Positions 8,760 through 17,800 of a DNA stretch of 64,000 nucleotides are shown one piece after another; the stretch's first letter is position 1; each line of letters begins with the position of its first letter. A program made the position numbers and the translations under genes. Under the pieces are notes generated by a model. It did no database searches. It saw only the letters and a program-made list of their open reading frames with translations, and was not told the origin of the DNA. Source of the DNA: Microcoleus sp. AS-A8 (GTDB taxonomy: Bacteria > Cyanobacteriota > Cyanobacteriia > Cyanobacteriales > Coleofasciculaceae); the NCBI GenBank assembly GCA_039962225.1, contig JAMPKV010000007.1, positions 62,001 through 126,000 on the forward strand. Direction: 5' to 3'.

Positions 8760-9038
8760 ATGGAAACTCTCAAAGTGATGGAAACTCTCAAAACAACCCT
8801 AACTGACTTAGGTATTCCCGCAGAGATGATTCATCAAGACGCTTTACTACGCGAAGATTTGCAGCTTGATTCTACTGAAACAGTGGAACTGGCTTTAGCA
8901 CTCAAGCGTATGTTAGGAGTCAGTGTAAAACTCGAAGGTCGGCAAGATATAACATTAGCTCAACTCTGCGATCGAGTTGAGATAGCAATGTCCGCCGCTG
9001 CTGGGGGAATTCAGGACAAATCAGCATCGCGTGTGTGA
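8760..9038 (+). CDS. Discrete acyl (aryl) carrier protein
   Basis: A 92-residue carrier protein with the phosphopantetheine site in LREDLQLDSTETVEL (Ser 38) and the usual four-helix spacing. It sits directly before a PPTase and an aryl-acid ligase, so it probably carries the salicyl starter unit. The start is ambiguous: an 18-bp tandem duplication repeats ATGGAAACTCTCAAA at 8760 and 8778, so translation may begin at either ATG. The stop overlaps the next gene if that uses its GTG start. A role as a fatty-acid ACP is unlikely given the location. Confidence 0.85.
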   Translation: METLKVMETLKTTLTDLGIPAEMIHQDALLREDLQLDSTETVELALALKRMLGVSVKLEGRQDITLAQLCDRVEIAMSAAAGGIQDKSASRV

Positions 9039-9438
9039 AATGATAGTTCTCGAACACGAGCAAATCACTGGAGTTAAAGGAATTGGCATCGATATCACAC
9101 CCATTCCTAAAATTGCCAGAATAATCGACCGATGCGATTGCGAAACACTCAATTCCTTATTCACTGCCAACGAAATAGACTACTGCCAATCTACTAGCAA
9201 TCCCCACCAATTTTATGCCTTATGCTTTGCCACTAAAGAAGCCGTGGGAAAAGCACTAGGTACAGGATTAGCTGGCATTGATTGGAATGAAATTGAAGCC
9301 AACATCACCCATGACCAATTAACCATGCACCTCCACGGAAAAGCCAGGATTCAGGCAAAAAAACGTGGTATCCAAGACTGGTTTGTGACGTGGTGGTATT
9401 GGGATAACCATATATTTGTTCACGTCCTCGCTCATTAA
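9031..9438 (+). CDS. Phosphopantetheinyl transferase, AcpS type
   Basis: About 135 residues of the holo-ACP synthase (AcpS) fold, which transfers 4'-phosphopantetheine from CoA to the serine of carrier proteins. Canonical elements are GIGIDI with the metal-binding Asp (residue 21 from the GTG start) and FATKEAVGKALGTG with the metal-binding Glu. The frame opens with GTG at 9031, overlapping the ACP stop. An ATG at 9040 is an equally good start and would shorten the protein by three residues. Its natural target is probably the ACP encoded just upstream or the carrier domains of this cluster. Confidence 0.88.
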   Translation: MCEMIVLEHEQITGVKGIGIDITPIPKIARIIDRCDCETLNSLFTANEIDYCQSTSNPHQFYALCFATKEAVGKALGTGLAGIDWNEIEANITHDQLTMHLHGKARIQAKKRGIQDWFVTWWYWDNHIFVHVLAH

Positions 9439-9540
9439 CCCAATTTAAGGTTGGAATTTCCAATAATTCGGTAACTTACCGTTTGTAAAATCCCAAACTC
9501 ACTCCCAAATCCAAAAGCCAAAATCTACCCAAATCGGAAC

Positions 9541-11082
9541 ATGGACAGTATTGCTGAACAGTTGCCCGATATCTTTAACGTTGCTGCCTACTTTTTAGAA
9601 AGTAACTTAGCGCAAGAACGTAGCGAAAAAGCCGCCTTTTACCATCAAGGTGACATCTACACCTACGCACAAGTAAACCGCCTCGTCCGGCGCACAGCTA
9701 GATTGCTGTCTGAACTCGGGTTAGAACGGGAAAACCGGATAGCTATTTTATTGCCAGATACTCCAGAATTTGTCTTTGCCTTCTGGGGGGCTATCTGGTT
9801 GGGTGCTGTACCCGTTCCGATTAATACAGCTTCTACCCTTGACGACATTCAGTATATTCTGCAAGATTCACGCGCCAAAATCTTGCTCACTACTCAGGAG
9901 TGGCAGGAAAAACTAACTCCTATCTCCTCTCAATTCTTGCGCCGCGTTCTGCTAATAGATGGGGAAAATCCATTCACCTCCCTACTTACCCAACAGGACG
10001 AACAACTCCCTCACGCCGAAACCTCTCGCGACGAACCCGCGTTCTGGCTTTATACCTCCGGCAGTACGGGACGCCCTAAAGGTGCAATTCACCTCCATCG
10101 CAGCATGGTGGTTTGTGCAGAACACTATGCTAAAACCACACTTGGCTTGCGCGGCGATGACATCACCTACTCGGTTGCCAAGATACCCTTTGCATACGGC
10201 TTGGGGAATACGCTTTATATGCCAATGGCAGTTGGTGCCGCCGCTGTTCTATCCGATGCTAGCAACGCCTTTGATATCATCAACGATATCCAACAGTATC
10301 GACCCACAATTCTGTTTGGCATACCCAGCGTTTATGCAGGTATTCTTGCTATACATGACATTGCGCCCTTAGATACATCTTCCCTGCGTTTGTGCGTATC
10401 CGCCGCCGAACAACTGCCTAAGCCTATCTGGCAAAAATGGCGAGAAACTTACAACCAGCAAATTTGCGAAGGGATTGGCACCACAGAATTTTTGCACATT
10501 TTCCTCTCTAACAGAATTGGGGAATGCAAACCTGGCAGTTCCGGTCGCCCCATTCCCGGTTACGATGTGCGAATTATTGATGAAAATGGCTTCCCTTGTT
10601 CTCCTGGTGAGATTGGCGACTTGCAGGTGAGTGGCGAAAGCTTGATGCTGGGGTACTGGAACCGACTGCGGGAAACCCGAAAGGCTATTTATGGGAACGC
10701 AATGCGAACTGGCGATAAGTATCTGTGCGATGCTGACGGTTACTTTTGGTTTATGGGACGCAAGGATGATTTATTTAAGGTGAACGGTCAGTGGGTATCA
10801 CCTTTAGAAATTGAGGATATCTTGCACCAGCATCCGGAGATTCTTGAAGTTGCAGTAGTACCCGACTCCGACCAGGGTGAACAATTAACTCAAATTGTGG
10901 CTTATGTCAGTCTCAGACCCGGACATAAACCGTCGTTGCAACTAGAGGACAACATTCGTAAATTTGCTAAACAGAAACTTCCGCATTTTAAAGCCCCGAA
11001 AGTTATTCACTTTGTCGAAAATCTACCCCGTACTTCCACTGGGAAAATTCATCGCAAATCATTACAAGCTATTCCAGTGTGA
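9541..11082 (+). CDS. Aryl-acid adenylating ligase (benzoate-CoA-ligase-like), probable salicylate activator
   Basis: This 513-residue ANL-superfamily enzyme activates an aromatic acid as its AMP ester and passes it to CoA or a carrier-protein thiol. Motifs: A3 YTSGSTGRPKG, VAKIPFAYGLGNTLYMP, GTTEFLHIF, the hinge region GRKDDLFKVNGQWVSPLEIE, and the C-terminal catalytic Lys region PRTSTGKIHRKSL. The AYGLGN segment and overall style resemble the benzoate-CoA ligase branch rather than EntE/DhbE/YbtE aryl-AMP ligases. Salicylate is inferred as substrate from the salicylate synthase directly downstream. The acceptor may be the discrete ACP (8760-9038), the ACP fused to the KAS III-like protein, or CoA. 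Confidence 0.85.
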   Translation: MDSIAEQLPDIFNVAAYFLESNLAQERSEKAAFYHQGDIYTYAQVNRLVRRTARLLSELGLERENRIAILLPDTPEFVFAFWGAIWLGAVPVPINTASTLDDIQYILQDSRAKILLTTQEWQEKLTPISSQFLRRVLLIDGENPFTSLLTQQDEQLPHAETSRDEPAFWLYTSGSTGRPKGAIHLHRSMVVCAEHYAKTTLGLRGDDITYSVAKIPFAYGLGNTLYMPMAVGAAAVLSDASNAFDIINDIQQYRPTILFGIPSVYAGILAIHDIAPLDTSSLRLCVSAAEQLPKPIWQKWRETYNQQICEGIGTTEFLHIFLSNRIGECKPGSSGRPIPGYDVRIIDENGFPCSPGEIGDLQVSGESLMLGYWNRLRETRKAIYGNAMRTGDKYLCDADGYFWFMGRKDDLFKVNGQWVSPLEIEDILHQHPEILEVAVVPDSDQGEQLTQIVAYVSLRPGHKPSLQLEDNIRKFAKQKLPHFKAPKVIHFVENLPRTSTGKIHRKSLQAIPV

Positions 11083-11196
11083 AAGATGAAATAAAAACTA
11101 AAAAAAACTTGTACTTATACGTTGGAAGAGACGGAAGCGTTTCTGTAACTTTCTCTAAAAGTAAACTATTAACGAATTATCAACAAAGAGAAAAGG

Positions 11197-12528
11197 ATGC
11201 TAACTGAATTAAGGACGGCAATAAAATACAATGAAACCTTTATCCCTGGAAAAAGGGAACCTGTCGCCGTATTGCAAAATTTCCTTCAAGCTAATATTTT
11301 TTCCAATTACCTCCTGTATGAAGGAAAAAATGAAGTTCGTATTGCTGGAAATGAGCTAGTTAAAGTATCGGTAAGTCAGGATGCTGTATTGTTCAAAGGG
11401 ATAGATACGTCTTACTCTGAACCAATCAGCGACCCTTTGAAACAAGTTGAAGGCTGGTTGGAGTCTTTACCGATTGAGAATTGGACAGCTTATGGTTATG
11501 TCGCGTTCGATATAGCTCGTTTTTATTCCTCTTACTCCAAAGCTATCGAGCAGCCTATTCTCTATTTTTTGATTCCTGAAACTGAACTACGCTTTACAGA
11601 AGAAGGAATTTATATCAGAAGTACAAAGTCATTAGAGCGAGTCCGAAATGTTGTAGAATTTGACAGTAAAATCCCCAATTATGTGCCAGCCTCTCTAGCC
11701 GTTGATTGCAGCGATCGCGAAATTTACCAAAACCGCATCAAGGCGTTAATCGAAGCAATTCAAAGCTCCAAGCTGCACAAAGCCATTATTTCCCGCTCCA
11801 TGAAAATCGATGGCGATTTAGATGTTCTTGGAACCTATGTCGTCGGAGCGAGAGCCAACAATGCAGCGCGTTCCTATTGCCTCAATATAGATGATGTCCG
11901 CGCCGTTGGCTTTAGTCCCGAAATTCTCATGGAAGTCGATGAAAGCGGGTTTGTTGTGACGAATCCGCTAGCGGGAACCCGACCCCGTGGTGAAAGTTTA
12001 GATGAAGATACGCATCTCAACGATGAATTGTTCACTGATGCGAAAGAAGTGAAAGAACACGCGCTTTCTGTTTGGTTGGCGCAAAGCGAAATCGCCTCGC
12101 TTTGTTTACCGGGAACCGTTCAAGCGTTTAATTTTATGGAGGTCAAGAAGTATCGGTGTGTGCAACACCTATCTTCTCGTGTTGGTGGTCAACTCAAGCC
12201 AGGAAATACCCTGTGGGATGCGTTGAAAATATTATTCCCAGGAATTACAGTTTCTGGGATTGATAAAGAACAAGCTCTTGAATGGATTGACCGCTTGGAA
12301 GACGAACCAAGGGGCCTTTATGCAGGTGGCATTGGTTGGGTCGATAGTAGGGGGATGGCAGATTTAGCGATCGCAATTCGCTCTGTTTACCAATATGGTG
12401 ACTCAATTTGCTTAAATGCCGGAGCAGGTATCGTCGCCGAATCAGTTCCGGAAAACGAATACATCGAGTCAGTCAACAAAATGAACACCATGCTGACCAA
12501 TTTGGTGTTGAAGTCTTCTGAGAAATGA
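11197..12528 (+). CDS. Salicylate synthase (Irp9/MbtI family)
   Basis: At 443 residues this chorismate-binding enzyme matches the length of Irp9 and MbtI, which convert chorismate through isochorismate to salicylate plus pyruvate. The conserved Lys (HKAIISR, Lys 195) and Glu (FSPEIL, Glu 242) are 47 residues apart, the same spacing as Lys 205 and Glu 252 of MbtI. Other motifs are NPLAGTRPRGE, KEVKEHALSV, VQHLSSRVGG, FPGITVSGI, GLYAGGIGW and LNAGAGIV. No separate isochorismate-pyruvate lyase is nearby, as expected for the one-enzyme route. It overlaps the next gene by four bases (ATGA). It could be read as a plain isochorismate synthase, but the context favours salicylate. Confidence 0.93.
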   Translation: MLTELRTAIKYNETFIPGKREPVAVLQNFLQANIFSNYLLYEGKNEVRIAGNELVKVSVSQDAVLFKGIDTSYSEPISDPLKQVEGWLESLPIENWTAYGYVAFDIARFYSSYSKAIEQPILYFLIPETELRFTEEGIYIRSTKSLERVRNVVEFDSKIPNYVPASLAVDCSDREIYQNRIKALIEAIQSSKLHKAIISRSMKIDGDLDVLGTYVVGARANNAARSYCLNIDDVRAVGFSPEILMEVDESGFVVTNPLAGTRPRGESLDEDTHLNDELFTDAKEVKEHALSVWLAQSEIASLCLPGTVQAFNFMEVKKYRCVQHLSSRVGGQLKPGNTLWDALKILFPGITVSGIDKEQALEWIDRLEDEPRGLYAGGIGWVDSRGMADLAIAIRSVYQYGDSICLNAGAGIVAESVPENEYIESVNKMNTMLTNLVLKSSEK

Positions 12529-12980
12529 GCGAATCGGCAGACACCAAACTAATTGGTCATGGAATCGAAATTGTGGAAACAACACGCATTCAAGAACTCG
12601 TAGAGCAATCAGGGAAGCAGTTTGAAATGGAGTGTTTCACAGCTACAGAACGCAGCACACCTGCATTGGGTGCAAAGCGTATTGAGTACCTTGCAGGTCG
12701 ATTTGCTGCCAAGAAAGCGGTAATCAAAGTCCTCGGCATGGCAAAAAACCAAGACGTTTCCTGGCTTGATATTGAAATTCAACGGCTTAAGAGTGGTGAA
12801 CCGTCAGTCGCGCTGCATGGCAAATGCCAAGACATTGCAGAACAACTCGGTGTTACAAACTGGTTGCTGAGTATCAGCCATACCTCATCCTATGCCGCTG
12901 CGAGTGCGATCGCTTGGCGCGGTGCCAGAGGCGATCGCTTTGCACTGCCCCGAAGAGGTAATCGCTTTGAAGGGCAGTAA
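12525..12980 (+). CDS. Second AcpS-type phosphopantetheinyl transferase, diverged metal site
   Basis: A 151-residue AcpS-like protein, translationally coupled to salicylate synthase (ATGA overlap). Family landmarks are GHGIEIVETTRI, FTATE, EYLAGRFAAKKAVIKVLG, DIEIQRLKSGEPSVALHG and LSISHTSSYAAASAIAW. Two positions that bind metal in AcpS differ: the Asp of GIDI is Glu 15, and the Glu of AAKEA is Lys (about residue 64). It may have altered activity, or assist the canonical PPTase upstream. The last 20 residues come from a HIP1-rich repeat (12905-12978) and are probably an accidental extension past the normal family end. Confidence 0.8.
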   Translation: MSESADTKLIGHGIEIVETTRIQELVEQSGKQFEMECFTATERSTPALGAKRIEYLAGRFAAKKAVIKVLGMAKNQDVSWLDIEIQRLKSGEPSVALHGKCQDIAEQLGVTNWLLSISHTSSYAAASAIAWRGARGDRFALPRRGNRFEGQ

Positions 12981-13008
12981 TCAAAAACCTAACCCCCTAG
13001 CCTCCTCA

Positions 13009-13112
13009 TCCTCACTAAAGTCCTCACTAAAGCTCCGGCGGTCGCTCCGGTTCCCTGCAAGGGAAGGGGGAACAAGAACTCCCCTCTCCTCGTAGCCGGA
13101 GCTTTAGTGAGG
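13009..13112. repeat. Inverted-repeat element with CCTCACTAAAGCTCCGG arms
   Basis: The 17-bp sequence at 13022-13038 has its perfect reverse complement at 13096-13112, separated by 57 bases. TCCTCACTAAAG is also duplicated in tandem (13009-13020, 13021-13032). The same 17-mer occurs inside the MITE-like element at 46829-46845. It fills most of the gap between the PPTase and KAS III-like genes. Confidence 0.75.
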
Positions 13113-13171
13113 AAGGGGTTGGGGGAGAGGTTCTTCCCATCGCGATCGCACATAGCAGGAGTTTTGTCATA

Positions 13172-14686
13172 ATGAATCCTCCAGTCGGTATTCGCTCACT
13201 CGCACTCAGCTTTCCCAGCATCATCCGCACCAACGATTATTGGCTCGAGACGTCTCCTGAATTAGTGCGTCGAAACAAACCAAGACGAGCAAGAACATCT
13301 AGATCTACGGAACTCATCAATAGCAACAATGGACTGGATATCTGGTCACAAGAAGTAGCGCCCTATCTACCTGATCCATTCCGAGGTAGTATCGAACGGC
13401 GAGTACTTGCCCCCAATGAGTCATCACTCACACTCGAATACCAGGCAGCTAAAGAAGCCCTCAATGCAGCACAACTTGCTCCCGAAGATGTTGATTTAGC
13501 GATCGTTGCCTCACTCTTCCCGGAACACATCGGTCCCGGCAGTGCCGCCTACCTCGCCCGCAAACTCGAATTGCGCTGTCCCGCCTGGAATCTCGAATCG
13601 ACTTGTTCGAGTGCCATCATTGCGCTTCAGAATGCCTGTGCGCTGCTGAAAACGCGAGAATATCGCAATGTCCTAGTAGTTGTCTCGCATATTGGCTCTA
13701 ATTCAGTAGACGAGGAAGATACACTCTCTTGGTCGATAGGCGATGGTGCGGGAGCATTTGTGGTCGATTCAATCCAACCTAACCAGGGAATCCTGGGCAG
13801 CAAAATTGTTCCTACGGTTGCTACCTGTGGAGCTTACTCCTACGAACTGATCACAGACACCGAGGGCAACCCTCGAATCCGTACCCGGACGGGTGAGAAT
13901 GCAAGTATGCTTGCCGAAACGGCTGTGGATTGCGTGCGTACTTGCTGCGAAGGCGCTGCTGCTGCTGCTGGCGTGACTTTCGAGCAAATCGACTTTTTTG
14001 CCTTCAATACTCCGACTGCCTGGTATGCCAGCGTTTGTACGAGGGCGCTAGGAATCGATCCGGAGCGAACAATTAACCTTTACCCTCGCTATGCCAACAT
14101 TGGGCCTGTATTTGCGATCGCTAACTTGTACCACGCCGCACAAGTCGGCAAAATTCGCGAAAACGATTTAGTTCTCGTCTACACCAACGGTGCAGCAGCT
14201 ACGGCAGCAGCTATGGTAATGCGCTGGGGTGATGTGGCACTCGGTTCAGCCCCTGCTTTTCCCATTAGTGTTACTCCGGAACAAGAGAGAATTCATCTAG
14301 CGATAAAAGCAGAAAAACTCTGTACTGAAGTAAAAAGTTTGCTCTCCAGAGAACAAATCCTCGCTGCAAAACCAGGGGAACGGCGGCAGATACTAGAGAG
14401 TTACCTTCTGGAATGTTTAGCTAGTTCGCTACAGCTTCCTATAAACGAGTTGAACTCTCGGCAGTCGCTTGCCACATTACTGGATTCTTTGATGGCGATC
14501 GTACTCAGAAGTCGAATCGAAACTGATCTAAAGGTGCGAGTACCAATGGAGAAATTTTTTGGTGAAACTACCGTAACCCAACTAGCTGAATATCTACTTA
14601 ATCAATTAACCTTAGCGAGCCTAATTTCATTAGACTCGATTGCTAATGCTATTGGAGGCGAAGAACGGGAAGTATTGAGTTTCTAA
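13172..14686 (+). CDS. KAS III-like acyltransferase fused to a C-terminal carrier domain
   Basis: A 504-residue protein: ketoacyl-synthase III fold (about 1-375) followed by an acyl carrier domain (about 395-485). The nucleophile is present (NLESTCSSAI, Cys 145), but the usual HQAN His motif is replaced by FNTPTAWY (about residue 279), so decarboxylative chain extension is unlikely. The carrier has LLDSLMAI with Ser 439 as phosphopantetheine site. Known relatives with changed active sites (for example ChlB3- and CerJ-type enzymes) move acyl or aryl groups between carriers rather than making C-C bonds. Set between the salicylate genes and the first NRPS, it may pass the salicyl group from ligase/ACP to its own carrier and then to the heterocyclization domain. 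That path is inference. Confidence 0.8.
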   Translation: MNPPVGIRSLALSFPSIIRTNDYWLETSPELVRRNKPRRARTSRSTELINSNNGLDIWSQEVAPYLPDPFRGSIERRVLAPNESSLTLEYQAAKEALNAAQLAPEDVDLAIVASLFPEHIGPGSAAYLARKLELRCPAWNLESTCSSAIIALQNACALLKTREYRNVLVVVSHIGSNSVDEEDTLSWSIGDGAGAFVVDSIQPNQGILGSKIVPTVATCGAYSYELITDTEGNPRIRTRTGENASMLAETAVDCVRTCCEGAAAAAGVTFEQIDFFAFNTPTAWYASVCTRALGIDPERTINLYPRYANIGPVFAIANLYHAAQVGKIRENDLVLVYTNGAAATAAAMVMRWGDVALGSAPAFPISVTPEQERIHLAIKAEKLCTEVKSLLSREQILAAKPGERRQILESYLLECLASSLQLPINELNSRQSLATLLDSLMAIVLRSRIETDLKVRVPMEKFFGETTVTQLAEYLLNQLTLASLISLDSIANAIGGEEREVLSF

Positions 14687-14787
14687 ACCAAGCACAACCG
14701 CTCAAATTCCTATATCAGAAAGCACATAAATAACTCACCATAGCCCTTTTTGTATGCAAATTTTCCTGGTCTTGCGACACGCTTAGA

Positions 14788-14817
14788 TCCCCCCCAACCC
14801 TCCTTAAAAAGGGGGGA
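14788..14817. repeat. C-run/G-run palindromic repeat (CCTTAAAAAGG type)
   Basis: A CCCCCCC tract, then CTCCTTAAAAAGGGGGGAG, forms a G:C-rich stem-loop in the 208-base gap before the first NRPS gene. The same family occurs at 42577-42595 and inside 46791-46952. It lacks a T-run, so it is more likely a dispersed repeat than an intrinsic terminator. Confidence 0.55.
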
Positions 14818-14869
14818 GCAAGATTAGAACTGTTGCAATGGTTTGGAAAAACAGTACTACTCCTAACAT

Positions 14870-14887
14870 CTAACTCCTGACTCCTAC
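14870..14887. repeat. CTCCTGA heptamer repeat (STRR-like)
   Basis: TAACTCCTGACTCCTAC lies just before the start codon of the first NRPS gene. It belongs to the same heptamer family as 2996-3012, 27781-27820 and 55972-56017. Confidence 0.5.
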
Positions 14888-14894
14888 TTTAAAC

Positions 14895-17800
14895 ATGGAT
14901 TTGCATTTACTTTTAACCAATCTTTCTAACAAAGGTATAAAACTCTCTGTCAATGGAGATTCACTCTTGGTTGATGCGCCTAAGGGAGTGATGACACCAG
15001 AAGTGCGCGACTCGCTTACCGAGCATAAGGCAGAGATTTTGTTAATGCTGTGTCAATATGATTTGGGGACGAGTTCTGGTGTTTTGCCAACTATTGTGTC
15101 AGCGCCAGAACAGCGCTATGAACCGTTTCCTCTCACTGACATGCAACATGCCTTCTGGGTCGGTCGTAGTGGGGCGATAGAACTGGGTGGTGTGTCCAAT
15201 CACGGTTACTACGAGATTGAGGGGAATGATTTAAACCTAGAACGCTTGAACTGGGCGCTGCAAGAATTAGTTAAACGTCACGATATGCTGCGGGCTGTGG
15301 TGTTACCAGATGGTCAGCAGCAAATTCTGGAACAGGTGCCTGCTTACCCGTTTGAAGTTTTGGATCTGAGGGGAAAGGATGAGGCATTTGTCAAGGCTCA
15401 GTTAGAGGCTATTCGGGAGCGAATGTCTCATCAGGTTTTACCGTCTGATCGATGGCCTTTGTTTGACTTTCGAGCAACGTGTTTGGATGAGGAGCGCGTT
15501 CGGCTACATATCAGCTACGACTTGCTAGTATTTGATGCCTGGAGTCTGTTTCGGCTATTTGAAGAGTGGTTTCAACTGTATCAAAATCCTGAAGTTATAC
15601 TGCCACCGTTAGAACTTTCATTCCGCGATTATGCTTTGGCAGAGCAAGGCTTGCGAGAGACGGAATTGTATAAGCGATCGCAAGATTATTGGTTAAGCCG
15701 CATCGATAGTCTTCCCCCAGCCCCAGATTTACCTCTAGCGAAGAGTCCCCAGCAACTCAAACAACATCGAGTCAAGCGTTATGAGGGAGGCATCGATCGC
15801 GCAGATTGGCAGGAGTTGAAGCAGCGTGCCGCCAAAGCTGGTTTAACCCCTTCTGGAGTCTTGCTTGCTGCTTTTGCTGAAATTATGACTCTTTGGAGCA
15901 AGAATCCTCAATTTACCCTGAATCTTGCCCTGTTTAACCGCCTGCCTCTGCATCCCCAAGTCAATGACCTCTTGGGAGACTTTACCTCTGTAACTCTTCT
16001 GGCAGTGGACAACTCGGAAGCAGAGTCATTTGGCAAACGCGCCGTTCGCCTCCAGAAACAACTTTGGCAGGATTTAGAACATCGCTACTTTAGTGGAGTG
16101 CGCGTGACACGGGAACTGTCGCGCAAGAAAGGGGCAGCCCCCAATGCCATGCCTGTGATTTTCACGAGTACTTTGGGCTTTGGTTCGTTGGGACAGGAAA
16201 CCCGAACGTTCAGTCATTTCGGAGAATTAGTCTACGGCATCAGCCAAGCATCCCAGGCATGGATGGACATTCAAGTCTGGGAGGAAAAAGGCACACTGAC
16301 GTTTAACTGGGATGTCGTTGAAGAACTCTTCCCTGAAGGTTTGATTGAGGATATGTTTGAGGCGTATTGCCGCTTCCTCAAACACTTAGCTAGCTCAGAA
16401 TCGGCCTGGGTTGAGACGACTCGACAACTGTTGCCTCCTGCTCAACTGGTGCAACGGAATGCTATTAATGCGACTGAAGCATCTATTTCCGAGGAACTGC
16501 TACACGAGTTATTTGCCGCGCAAGTACAGCTTCGAGGAAATGAGCTTGCGATTATTTCGTCTGAGCGTAATTTAACTTACCAGGAATTATGCGATCGCTC
16601 CAATCAGGTTGGTCATAAGCTTCGGTCATTGGGGGCAACTCCCAACCAATTGGTAGCCGTCGTCATGGCAAAGGGATGGGAGCAAATTGTTGCGGTTATG
16701 GGTATTTTGGCGGCTGGTGCTGCCTACGTTCCCATCGATCCAAACCTACCTCAAGAGCGCTTTTTATACCTGCTAGAAAATAGCCAAGCTGACATTGTTC
16801 TGACCCAATCTTGTCTAGATAAAAAACTTTCTTGGTCTGAGAGGGTTGTGCGCCTATGCATAGACACTGAAGACTTTGCACAGGAGAGTAAAGAGCCATT
16901 ACAGCCAATCCAAACTCCAGATGATTTAGCCTACGTTATCTACACTTCTGGTTCCACAGGGTTGCCCAAAGGGGTGATGATTACTCATCGCAACGTTGCT
17001 AACGTCGTCATTCACACTAATCAGCGTTTTAATATTAGTTCTCAAGACAGAATTTTAGCGCTTACCGCTCTCAATCATGACTTGTCTGTTTATGACATTT
17101 TTGGTCTTCTGAGTGCTGGTGGAACAATTGTCATGCCTGAGGCTTGTGGTGTTAAAGACCCCAGTTATTGGGCTGAATTAATGGTGCGAGAACGGGTAAC
17201 GTTGTGGAATTCAGTCCCCGCCATGATGGAGATGTTGGTGGACTATGCACAGAGTTATTCGGTAGCGCTACCTTCAAGCTTGCGGCTAGCAATTATGGGT
17301 GGAGATTGGCTTCCAGTTTCCCTTCCCAATCGGCTTAAAACTTTAGTTTCAGGAATACAAATCCTTAGTATTGGCGGTCCTACGGAAACGACGATTTGGA
17401 ATATTGGTTATCTGATAGAAAAGGTTGACCCAAATTGGAAAAGTATCCCTTATGGTCAGCCGATGGCTAATGCAAAATACTACATTTTGAACGAAGCTTT
17501 AGAAGACTGTCCCGTTTGGGTTCCTGGTGAAATGTACTGTGCGGGAGTGCAGTTGGCAAAAGGCTACTGGCGGGATGAAGAAAAAACAAATGCTAAATTC
17601 ATCACGCATCCTCGCACGGGAGAACGTCTCTACCGTACAGGAGATTTAGGTCGTTATCTGCCGGATGGCAATATTGAGTTTTTGGGACGGGTAGACTTTC
17701 AAATTAAGATTCGGGGATATCGCATTGAGGCAGGAGAAATTGAGGCAGCTTTGATGCAACATCCCGCTGTGCGATCAGTAGTGGTGAGCGTTACAGGTAA

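Noticed and set aside
11197-12528. Anthranilate or plain isochorismate synthase
   Set aside because: Length, Lys/Glu spacing and the FPGITVSGI/GLYAGG motifs fit Irp9/MbtI better, and no DHB pathway genes (EntA/EntB-like) are present.
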